Part shown: positions 56,417 to 64,000 of the stretch, one piece after another
Layout of the letters: each line of letters starts with the position of its first letter
Position numbering within the stretch: position 1 is the stretch's first letter
Assembly (NCBI RefSeq): GCF_000026365.1
Contig: NC_012996.1
Coordinates: 62,001-126,000 of the forward strand
DNA length: 64,000 bases
DNA from: Zygosaccharomyces rouxii
Taxonomy: Eukaryota > Ascomycota > Saccharomycetes > Saccharomycetales > Saccharomycetaceae
Direction of reading: 5' to 3'
Program-made: the position numbers and the translations under genes
Notes under the pieces: generated by a model
Told to the model about the DNA's origin: nothing
Databases searched by the model: none
The model's input: the letters and a program-made list of their open reading frames with translations, nothing else

Positions 56417-58264
56417 TTATTTCTTTTGACGTTTACCTCTCAAATCGTACTCATGCTCAGTAAGATCAACTCTTACACTTTCTGCAAGATCCTTATCATC
56501 GTAACCATCCAATCGATACCATAAATTGTAACCTGACAATTTAGTCCCCACGCTCAATATGCTACTCATTTCCTTTTGTACTTTCTCCAGCGGTTCCACG
56601 CTGTGAACCATTATGGGATTGAACTTCTTATGAATTCCGGAGAAAACTACTGTCATTGGTGTAAAAAGTGGCGAAGGACACATCTCATCACCGTATACAT
56701 CGTATTCTTCTTCAATGGCTTTCTTCTCCTCATCAGTTTTTTTACCCTTCGTCATATCTTTAATCCTTCTATTTCTATACCTGTCAATCTCCTTTTTGTT
56801 ATGCACCATAATCCATGAAAGTTTATAGTCATTGGACTCTTCGACATACTCCAACACTGCATTACGCGGCAGCATGTATCTTGCATGAGTATACTCTGTA
56901 AATTCTATAATTATTTGGGCATCTTGAACGTATTTTTGCTGAAATGCTGTCAATTGCATCGATTTGTCTTCCTCCTCGTTAACAGAACCTCTAGGTCTTC
57001 GCCTACGCTTAGGTTCCTTATCTTTATCAGGCTCCGCCATAGATGCATTAGTATCATTATCTTCATTCTTCACCATGTTATGTGCTTCTTCCTTTTTCTC
57101 TTCCTCCTTTTTCTCCTCCTCCTTGACTACAACTTTGATGGCATTATCCATCTTTTCTTCTTTGAACTCTTGTTCTCTAACCTGTTGTTTCTCCACTCCA
57201 GGTTCAGGAGCGTCCTTCTTTGCTTGTACTAAACCAGGCGGAGGACTCCATCCCGGTGGAGCTGGCATCTTCCTGGCAACTTCTATGAATTTTTTGAACT
57301 CTTCAACCTGCTCCAAAGTTGCCTCACCATTGGCCACTGTTCCCATAAGGGTATTCAATCTTGAATCTTTTTGCGCCATCAGGTTTAAATTTGCAATCAT
57401 CTTGGGGTCATTAACCGATTGATTCGTAGGTGGAGGAGATGTCTTTCTCAAGGGTGAAACTACAGTACGAGGTGCAGAATCTCCAGTTTTCCTATATTTT
57501 TTATGTTCCTCTTTAGATTTTTTAACTTCTTCTTTTCTCTTCAACTTCATGGCCTCCATCTCCTGCTTAGCCCGAGCCTTATTTTCCTTATGCATTTGCA
57601 TTATTTTTTCCTTCTCCTGCTTCTTCTGTAACTGGCTCTGCTTCTTCTCCTCTACTCTTCTCTTCTTTTCCTCTTGATCTCTTTTCCTCCTTTCCTCTTT
57701 CTCCTTTCTCTTTGAATCCTGTTCCTCCTGCCACCTTTTTTCTAGCTCTTCATTCTTCAGAATAAATAGTCTCACTGGGAACTGATGAGGTCCTCCCATC
57801 ATATTACAGTCGCACATCTTCTGCATCTTATCACGAATTTGCACGGTCATCGCCTGCGACATAGCATCTTGCTTATTTTGATTCGACTCCTCCTTGATAG
57901 ACCTCGCTGGCTTCGAGAAGTAGAGTTCAAACATCTCACCACGAACCCAAGTCCTTCTAGATATTACCAACGAATCGTAAAGCACAGCTGAATCTCTAAC
58001 CGACAGCGGATGTGTCAATGCTGAATTGTATTGAGGCACCTCCAAGGAACACGGCAGACCAGCAATAATATCAAAAGGTCTACCATTACCGTTGAATTTA
58101 CCGTAAGAGCCCGTCTCACTATCGGACATTCCAGAATCGCTGTTATCTTTCTCATCATCAACTCTTCTACTTCTCTTACCGCGCCTGCCAGCAGTCTTAG
58201 CAGGCCTCTGAGTTTCTTCAGGAGTGGAATCTGGTCTATGGCGAGACCTTAATATCACCGGCAT
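56417..58264 (-). CDS. SWC3: SWC3, subunit of the SWR1 chromatin remodeller
   Basis: 615 residues (625 in S. cerevisiae). Basic N-terminus (PVILRSRHRPDSTPEE), a conserved block IIAGLPCSLEVPQYNSALTHPLSVRDSAVLYDSLVISRRTWVRGEMFELYF near 65-115, a long Lys/Glu coiled coil (about 180-260), and a C-terminal part LTAFQQKYVQDAQIIIEFTEYTHARYMLPRNAVLEYVE. SWR1 exchanges H2A for H2A.Z (known). It lies head to head with SMC5, 317 bases apart. Confidence 0.92.
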   Translation of the reverse strand: MPVILRSRHRPDSTPEETQRPAKTAGRRGKRSRRVDDEKDNSDSGMSDSETGSYGKFNGNGRPFDIIAGLPCSLEVPQYNSALTHPLSVRDSAVLYDSLVISRRTWVRGEMFELYFSKPARSIKEESNQNKQDAMSQAMTVQIRDKMQKMCDCNMMGGPHQFPVRLFILKNEELEKRWQEEQDSKRKEKEERRKRDQEEKKRRVEEKKQSQLQKKQEKEKIMQMHKENKARAKQEMEAMKLKRKEEVKKSKEEHKKYRKTGDSAPRTVVSPLRKTSPPPTNQSVNDPKMIANLNLMAQKDSRLNTLMGTVANGEATLEQVEEFKKFIEVARKMPAPPGWSPPPGLVQAKKDAPEPGVEKQQVREQEFKEEKMDNAIKVVVKEEEKKEEEKKEEAHNMVKNEDNDTNASMAEPDKDKEPKRRRRPRGSVNEEEDKSMQLTAFQQKYVQDAQIIIEFTEYTHARYMLPRNAVLEYVEESNDYKLSWIMVHNKKEIDRYRNRRIKDMTKGKKTDEEKKAIEEEYDVYGDEMCPSPLFTPMTVVFSGIHKKFNPIMVHSVEPLEKVQKEMSSILSVGTKLSGYNLWYRLDGYDDKDLAESVRVDLTEHEYDLRGKRQKK

Positions 58265-58581
58265 GGTTCCAGAGAGATTGGCTTTTTACTTTCACACGGC
58301 TTTCTTGCCTTGTAGTAATGTTTAAGAAGTTGATGTACTTCTTTACAATAACATCATCCATTATAAGAACTTCACCATCACGTGTAAATCGAGAAGGCGG
58401 GCATTAAGGCATCAGTGGGTGCTGGCTAGTGGTTAGATCGCTATTAGAAATATTGCTTCAGTCAACTGAACAGCTTATCACCATTTGTTGGGTGTATTAG
58501 TCGGCTCTGTTACTGCGTTCAAAAGTCCATCAAATAGACTACAAAGATAAGAGAAAAGAACCCGTTTTAAGCTGGTCTACG
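58265..58581. other. Divergent promoter region SWC3 / SMC5
   Basis: 317 bases. Contains an E-box TCACGTG at 58378-58384, about 114 bases from the SWC3 ATG. No coding frame. Confidence 0.55.
58378..58384. promoter_or_regulatory. E-box TCACGTG in the SWC3/SMC5 promoter
   Basis: CACGTG core in a divergent promoter; candidate Cbf1-type site. No AT-rich element or CDEIII follows, so not a centromere. Confidence 0.4.
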
Positions 58582-61500
58582 ATGGCTTCTACAACGTTAA
58601 ATCTGGCAGAATACGCCGAAGATGGTCCTGCTTCCAAGAAGCTGAAGTTGGGTACCGTCGATTACTCGCCATTTCATCCCGGTGCTATAGTGAAGATGAG
58701 ATTAGAGAATTTCGTTACTTATACATTGACAGAATTCGATCTTTCGCCGTCTTTGAACATGATTATTGGTCCTAATGGTTCTGGTAAATCTACATTTGTA
58801 TGTGCGGTCTGTCTTGGTCTAGCAGGTAAACCAGAATTCATCAAGAGAAGTAAAAGAGTGGAGGATTTTATCAAAAATGGGGAAGATAGAGGGTCAATTG
58901 AGATTACTTTAAAGAATTCTCCCAAGGTCGAAGGTATGCCTGGTGTAGATTCGGAAGCTGACACAATCAAAATTACAAGAGAGTTGATCAAATCCAAGTC
59001 TAAATCCCGATATATGATAAATGATCGTGTAGTTTCTGAAGAAGATGTTAGATTGCTTGTATCGAAGTTGAACATCCAATTAGACAATCTGTGTCAATTT
59101 CTTTCTCAGGAACGTGTAGAAGAGTTTGCAAGGTTGAAATCGGATAAGTTACTGGCAGAGACAACTCGATCCATAGATGCAAAATTACTAGACGTGCTAG
59201 AACTTTTAAAGGATTTACAAGCCAAGGAGATCAGTTCTCAAAGGGAATTAGATTTAAACAAGCAAAAGTACGATGAATTGCTAGTTCAAAAGGAGAAATT
59301 GTCGGAATCTGTAAAGGCTTTCAAAGAACTGGAATCTAAAAAAAGCGAGCTTGAACTACACCTTCAACTTTTACCTTATGCCAAGCTAAAAGACCACAAG
59401 GAAAAATTGGCCGATTATAAGAGAGATCTTGATCAGGCCAAGGCTAATCTAAAAAGTTTGCGTAAGGACAAAAAACCCTTCAGTAACGCCAAGCAGAATC
59501 TTGAGGAGAGGTTAGAGATACTTTCAAATAAAAGGGATCTCAAAGACAAACAATTGAAAGAGGACCAAGCATCTTATCGAAGAGTTGAACAAGAATTGGA
59601 ATCAATTAGGGAGGAAATTGAAAAGAAGGAACAACAAATAGAATACTATCGAAATAGAACCAAAAAATTGGAAGAGACAGCAGCAAAAACTAGAGAAGAG
59701 TTAGAAAATAAATATAAACTTTTGGAAACAATTGAATTACCTTCACAATCGGTTTTTGATGAAATAACGAGCCAAAGACATGATTTAATCCTCAGGGAAG
59801 CTAATTTAAACGAGTCCATCTTAGAACTTGACAATAGAGCAAGTGGTATCAACCACAATATGAGACATTTGGAGAAACAGATGGATAACAGATTAAATTC
59901 GTTAAACAGCAATGATAGAATTGGGGTTTTAGATCAAAATCCGGATTTGAAAGAAGTGAAAGCTGCCGTATTATACATTAGAAGCAGACCTGAGATGCGC
60001 GGCAAAGTATTAGAGCCGCCAATAATGTCTGTTTCTGTGACAAATCCAGCATTTGCACGATATTTAAATCACTGTGTGGATTATAACACGAGCAAGGCAT
60101 TTACCATAGTGGATGCCGATAGCTACGAGCAATTTAGTGATGATGTTTTGAAACGATTTAAAGTGAACTTGAGAGAGTTAAATGATGCTAATGTGAGACC
60201 ACCGTTAGATCGGCAAGTACTAAGGAATGCAGGTTTCGAGAGTTATTTGTCAGATTTTGTCACCGGTGACCAAAATGTCATTCGTATGCTTTGTCAAATT
60301 TGTAATCTGCATACCGTCCCAGTTTCCAGAAAAGAGTTAAGTTCTGAACAGTTATCAAAATTATCTAAACCGGCTAAAAATGGCGAAGTTCTATTCAGGA
60401 GGATCATCCATGGGAACAGAGTTGTCGATTTCAGAAAATCCTTATATGGCAGCAAGCAAGTATTTTCAGTGGATAGTAATATCAAAAATACTCAGTTTTA
60501 CAACAAATCTGTCATGTCAGAGGAACAAAAGACTCGGATCAATGAAGAGGTGGCTCAATTGAAGTCTAGACACGTTGGGCTACGTAATGATCTGGATGAA
60601 TTATCCAGAGAAAAAAATGATCTTAAACATCAACTGAATGACAATAATTTGAAGAATGACATGATAGCCCAACGGGCGCATTCCCTCAATGAAATTAGGA
60701 AAAAACACTCACTGACAAAAAGCAATATTGAGAGTTTAGAGGTTAAGATTAGACAAATAACCTACGAATCAAATAAAGATGTTACACAAAAAATTAAAGA
60801 TGTGGAAGCTGAGATATCAACACAACTTCAAAAGCAAACCAGAACTTTACGAGAAATGGTCTCTCTTGTCGGTAAGATGAACCAACACCAGAGAGAATTG
60901 GCGGATGCTGATATTGCAGAACTTGAAGCTCAAAATCTGAATATTTCTATGAACGATGTTCTTCGTTCCTTCATTGAGCGGGAAGCAGAGCTCGAAGAAG
61001 AATATGCTGCCAAGAAAAGGAACGCCAAAGAGATGCGTGATACTGATGAATATCGAGAATGGAAATCTCAAATTCAGACTTATGATGAAGAAACAAAAGA
61101 TAAGGTAAATGACCGTGCTACCAATTATGAAGAGAACCATAATTTTAACGTAACTTACATCCAAGATATTATTGATAGATTAGAGTCTGAAATAGGCATG
61201 CTAAATCACGATGAGTCTTCTGTAACTATTCTATCACAAGTGGAAAAGCAGCTACGAGGTCTACAAAAAACGTTGCCTCGACAAGTCGAGGAATTGAACG
61301 AAATAAGAAATCTCTTGAGAGAGAATCAGCACGTTTTGGAACCCCAGCTGGATGCTATGATAAGTAATATTTCCACAAGGTTTTCCAAATTATTTACAAG
61401 CGTGGGTAGTGCTGGTACTGTCCATTTAGAGAAGCCTCACTTGTTTGCTGAATGGAAGATTGAGATTATGGTTAAGTTTAGGGACAATGCAGTTCTAAAA

Positions 61501-61848
61501 AAGTTAGATTCCCATACCCAATCAGGTGGTGAAAGAGCAGTGTCAACGGTCCTTTATATGATTGCTTTACAAGAATTTACAACAGCTCCTTTTAGGGTCG
61601 TGGACGAAATCAACCAAGGTATGGATTCGCGAAATGAAAGAATAGTGCACAAGTCGATGGTAGAAAATGCTTGTGCAGAAAACACTTCACAGTACTTTCT
61701 AATTACTCCAAAATTGTTAACGGACTTGTACTATCACGAAAAGATGAGAGTACACTGTGTCATGGCTGGTCCATGGATTCCTGATCCAATGAAACGGTCA
61801 GATATGATTAATTTTGGACAAACTTCCAATTACGTATTTTACTCATAA
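58582..61848 (+). CDS. SMC5: SMC5, structural maintenance of chromosomes 5
   Basis: 1088 residues (1093 in S. cerevisiae). Walker A GPNGSGKS near 64, a long coiled coil (about 180-440), a hinge around 455-640 (LKEVKAAVLYIRSRPEMRGKV ... FARYLNHCVDY), the returning coil (about 650-930), the signature SGGERAVSTVLY near 982 and Walker B FRVVDEINQGMD near 1005. Partner of Smc6 in the complex for recombination repair and replication-fork stability, with Nse subunits (known). The ATPase motifs are intact. Confidence 0.97.
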   Translation: MASTTLNLAEYAEDGPASKKLKLGTVDYSPFHPGAIVKMRLENFVTYTLTEFDLSPSLNMIIGPNGSGKSTFVCAVCLGLAGKPEFIKRSKRVEDFIKNGEDRGSIEITLKNSPKVEGMPGVDSEADTIKITRELIKSKSKSRYMINDRVVSEEDVRLLVSKLNIQLDNLCQFLSQERVEEFARLKSDKLLAETTRSIDAKLLDVLELLKDLQAKEISSQRELDLNKQKYDELLVQKEKLSESVKAFKELESKKSELELHLQLLPYAKLKDHKEKLADYKRDLDQAKANLKSLRKDKKPFSNAKQNLEERLEILSNKRDLKDKQLKEDQASYRRVEQELESIREEIEKKEQQIEYYRNRTKKLEETAAKTREELENKYKLLETIELPSQSVFDEITSQRHDLILREANLNESILELDNRASGINHNMRHLEKQMDNRLNSLNSNDRIGVLDQNPDLKEVKAAVLYIRSRPEMRGKVLEPPIMSVSVTNPAFARYLNHCVDYNTSKAFTIVDADSYEQFSDDVLKRFKVNLRELNDANVRPPLDRQVLRNAGFESYLSDFVTGDQNVIRMLCQICNLHTVPVSRKELSSEQLSKLSKPAKNGEVLFRRIIHGNRVVDFRKSLYGSKQVFSVDSNIKNTQFYNKSVMSEEQKTRINEEVAQLKSRHVGLRNDLDELSREKNDLKHQLNDNNLKNDMIAQRAHSLNEIRKKHSLTKSNIESLEVKIRQITYESNKDVTQKIKDVEAEISTQLQKQTRTLREMVSLVGKMNQHQRELADADIAELEAQNLNISMNDVLRSFIEREAELEEEYAAKKRNAKEMRDTDEYREWKSQIQTYDEETKDKVNDRATNYEENHNFNVTYIQDIIDRLESEIGMLNHDESSVTILSQVEKQLRGLQKTLPRQVEELNEIRNLLRENQHVLEPQLDAMISNISTRFSKLFTSVGSAGTVHLEKPHLFAEWKIEIMVKFRDNAVLKKLDSHTQSGGERAVSTVLYMIALQEFTTAPFRVVDEINQGMDSRNERIVHKSMVENACAENTSQYFLITPKLLTDLYYHEKMRVHCVMAGPWIPDPMKRSDMINFGQTSNYVFYS

Positions 61849-61892
61849 AGACGTAAATTACTATATGCTCGTAAATATTTGAACTTTATCAA

Positions 61893-64000
61893 TTACACAG
61901 TTACTTCTAATACTCTTTTCAAGGGCTCAATCTCCTGTTCATGACCTTGCTTGACGTAAACTAGAAAATATGGAGTAGCGGTATTCCCCTCTGAGAAATT
62001 AAAGACTTCACTCTCAGGAACCTCTGTGATAGTTTCATCGTTGTATTTTCTCCATATGCCACTTTTATAACGGTCCTTGATATAAATCCAATAATGACCA
62101 TAACTAGCCTCTCCTCTGTGAATGAATACAGCGAAAAGTGAGTATCCTATGCTTTTAAAGTCATCAAACTGATGAGAGATCTTACTCTCTAATTGTGTTA
62201 TATTATGATATAGCTGCGACAACTCATCATTAATCCCCAAAACAATATTATCTAATTCTTGTGCCAGACCAGTCCTGTTATCAATTTGAATGCCTTGAGT
62301 TTCAAGAACATCTGACTTTAAGAAGTTGGAAGTCTCAATTAAAGCACCCTTTCTTGATAGTCCCAACTCATTCTTGCTCAACAGCTCACGTTGCCTTCCC
62401 TTCAGGCCATTGAGTTCCTGCACCAATTTTTCAGTCTCTCTTTTGCGGTTAATCAACACAGGGTTATTAGTATCACTGTACCTATCCATGTAAATAGTTT
62501 CATTGAAAGGCAATGGTGCAACAGACTTGAACGGCATGAACCGCTCGCGATCATAGTATACTCTCTGGATTTGAATCTGTAGAATTGTTGGGAAATCTGT
62601 TACAGCAACTGTTCTCTTGACATCACCGTATTCTTCCAATTTCAAATACTCATCTCGGAAGTACAAGTCCAATGCATCATAGATATCCTTAGGATGGTCA
62701 CCAATATTAACCAACAACGATAAAAAGCGTTCATATTTGGTACGAACTTGGGTTTCATCTTTCAAAGGAATAATATTCTGCTTTATATTACCATAGAACA
62801 ATTGTTTCACCAAATCATTTTGTTCATTGTCATCACCCAAGCTTATCGGATCAGAAGCGCTTTCCAATTGAAATAAAACGTTTCCAATGCACTCCGTGAC
62901 ATCTTGTTGTCTCCCCATTTCCAGTGCATTTTCAAGTTGATCGGAACTTATCTTAGCCACACGAGTCGAAGTGTTCATGGCTACCGCCTTGTTGGAATTG
63001 TTACTTGAGGATCCACTGTCGGCTTTTGTAACTTTCTCTTCTTCAGCAGGACTGTCAGTCATAGAAATATCAACATCAACATCATTCTCGCCTGCTTGAG
63101 AATTGTCGAATTCATTGATCTTACCGTCGTCATTAGAATTTTTGTTAAGCTTTGAATGATTATTAGGGTCAGAATCATCGTCCAAATCTATGAGCAAAGG
63201 TTCATCATTAGGTGGTGGTGAAGGTTCAGAATCGATATTGACGTAATTCTCTTTCTCAACTGGAGCGTTTGCATTAGCCTGAGATGCGTTAGGTAGTTCG
63301 AATTCTACTCCTAACCCACTGGGTACAAATGCCAAGTAGGCAAGTTCTTTTCTTGGAGTGACGCATCTGTCTTGGGCATGAATCATAGAATCAAACAAAT
63401 CACGAAGTTGGTAGACAAACTGTACCGACCTTTCAACTTCCGCTTCAGTAATTTCTCTACCACCAATTCTTCTCGAAGCATATTCTTGATTGTTCAAGAA
63501 ATGTTGGACAGTATTACGATAATCCAAAACGTATTGTCTTAAAGATGAAATCGAGAAATAGTATTGTAGAAGCGAATTCAAATAACAGGTATTACCGATG
63601 TTGTTCAACCCGGTAGGCCAATTTTCAGCGGGAAGACATGATGCATCAACTGTGCCAGTGTCAATAAAATGTGAGATCAGTTTAGAATTTCGTTCAAATC
63701 CAATCTTGGACAATGCGCCTTTCAATTTCAAAAATTGATCGGCGTCAAATACTGGTTCTTTATACCATTTACGTTGAAAAATTTCTAAGATTGTATCATC
63801 ACCCGCATTCTCATTAACTTGCAGGACGGAAAGGGCATCTTGGTAAGAAAATTGATCAGGACCAAAATACTCTTGAAATTCTTCGGATTGCTGCACCAGG
63901 AAATTGAAAAGTGCTAAACTTCTTGAGTGAACAGCAATAGTGTAAAGTGCCCTATCACAATCAATTTTTAGACCCGGCGAATCGTTAACTTTGACTGTGT
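61893..64000 (-). CDS. UBP2: UBP2, ubiquitin-specific protease, C-terminal half
   Basis: Partial: the frame stays open to the window edge, with the most upstream visible residues [15 protein letters not shown], so about 701 C-terminal residues are shown of a protein near 1270. The USP catalytic core is visible: Cys box [18 protein letters not shown], the QQDVTECIG motif after an acidic insert ([22 protein letters not shown]), and the His box [15 protein letters not shown] with [19 protein letters not shown]-like or coiled segments lie between. Ubp2 trims K63-linked chains and counteracts Rsp5 with Rup1 (known); Rsp5 is also the ligase recruited by the ROG3 product in this window. Confidence 0.95.
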   Translation of the reverse strand, partial: TVKVNDSPGLKIDCDRALYTIAVHSRSLALFNFLVQQSEEFQEYFGPDQFSYQDALSVLQVNENAGDDTILEIFQRKWYKEPVFDADQFLKLKGALSKIGFERNSKLISHFIDTGTVDASCLPAENWPTGLNNIGNTCYLNSLLQYYFSISSLRQYVLDYRNTVQHFLNNQEYASRRIGGREITEAEVERSVQFVYQLRDLFDSMIHAQDRCVTPRKELAYLAFVPSGLGVEFELPNASQANANAPVEKENYVNIDSEPSPPPNDEPLLIDLDDDSDPNNHSKLNKNSNDDGKINEFDNSQAGENDVDVDISMTDSPAEEEKVTKADSGSSSNNSNKAVAMNTSTRVAKISSDQLENALEMGRQQDVTECIGNVLFQLESASDPISLGDDNEQNDLVKQLFYGNIKQNIIPLKDETQVRTKYERFLSLLVNIGDHPKDIYDALDLYFRDEYLKLEEYGDVKRTVAVTDFPTILQIQIQRVYYDRERFMPFKSVAPLPFNETIYMDRYSDTNNPVLINRKRETEKLVQELNGLKGRQRELLSKNELGLSRKGALIETSNFLKSDVLETQGIQIDNRTGLAQELDNIVLGINDELSQLYHNITQLESKISHQFDDFKSIGYSLFAVFIHRGEASYGHYWIYIKDRYKSGIWRKYNDETITEVPESEVFNFSEGNTATPYFLVYVKQGHEQEIEPLKRVLEVTV

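Overview
The window is a gene-dense segment of a budding-yeast nuclear chromosome (Saccharomycetaceae). Nearly every protein has a clear Saccharomyces cerevisiae counterpart, the code is standard, genes are compact and almost intron-free, and the tRNA genes are dispersed. Gene pairs that S. cerevisiae keeps as whole-genome-duplication duplicates (LSB3/YSC84, PES4/MIP6, ROG3/ROD1, ERP2/ERP4) occur once here. Neighbours that lie on separate S. cerevisiae chromosomes alternate here (VI with XV, then XIII, XV, VIII and I). This is the layout of a lineage that branched before the duplication. A Zygosaccharomyces- or Torulaspora-like species is my best guess, but the species is inference.

Layout. 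1-12.2 kb: 3' end of LSB3, PES4, an unusually long external NAD(P)H dehydrogenase, tRNA-Gln and tRNA-Ala, spliced VPS75, ROG3/ROD1, ATG18. 12.7-26.5 kb: intron-containing tRNA-Ser, FAB1, a secretory glutaminyl-cyclase-like M28 protein, LAG2, an IGD1-like gene, IFM1, TSR4. 26.6-35.9 kb: tRNA-Gly, GCN20, DIS3, spliced UBP6, MIC19. 36.6-47.1 kb: tRNA-Pro, tRNA-Thr, ADI1, ANY1, PET127, AIM17-SPO11, an ERP2/4-type p24 gene, FUN14. 47.5-64 kb: RTS1, an unassigned GNAT acetyltransferase, UGA4, a C/D-box snoRNA that I identify as snR50, SPO7, MDM10, SWC3, SMC5 and the C-terminal half of UBP2.

Functional themes are those of core yeast biology, not an accessory island. They include phosphoinositide and autophagy signalling (FAB1, ATG18), ribosome and RNA biogenesis (TSR4, DIS3, snR50), translation control (GCN20, IFM1), ubiquitin turnover (UBP6, UBP2, LAG2, ROG3), mitochondrial architecture (MIC19, MDM10, FUN14, PET127, AIM17) and meiosis and chromosome biology (PES4, SPO11, SMC5, SWC3, VPS75). 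I see no transposon, CRISPR array, virus or centromere.

The most useful results beyond gene naming are: a C/D snoRNA with a 13-nt complementarity to 25S rRNA and a closing stem; two short-first-exon introns, in UBP6 and VPS75, that fix the true N-termini; a 702-residue dehydrogenase whose nucleotide-site residue suggests NADPH use; and several promoter motifs that fit the genes they precede (MSE, PAC, PACE, GATA, STRE).
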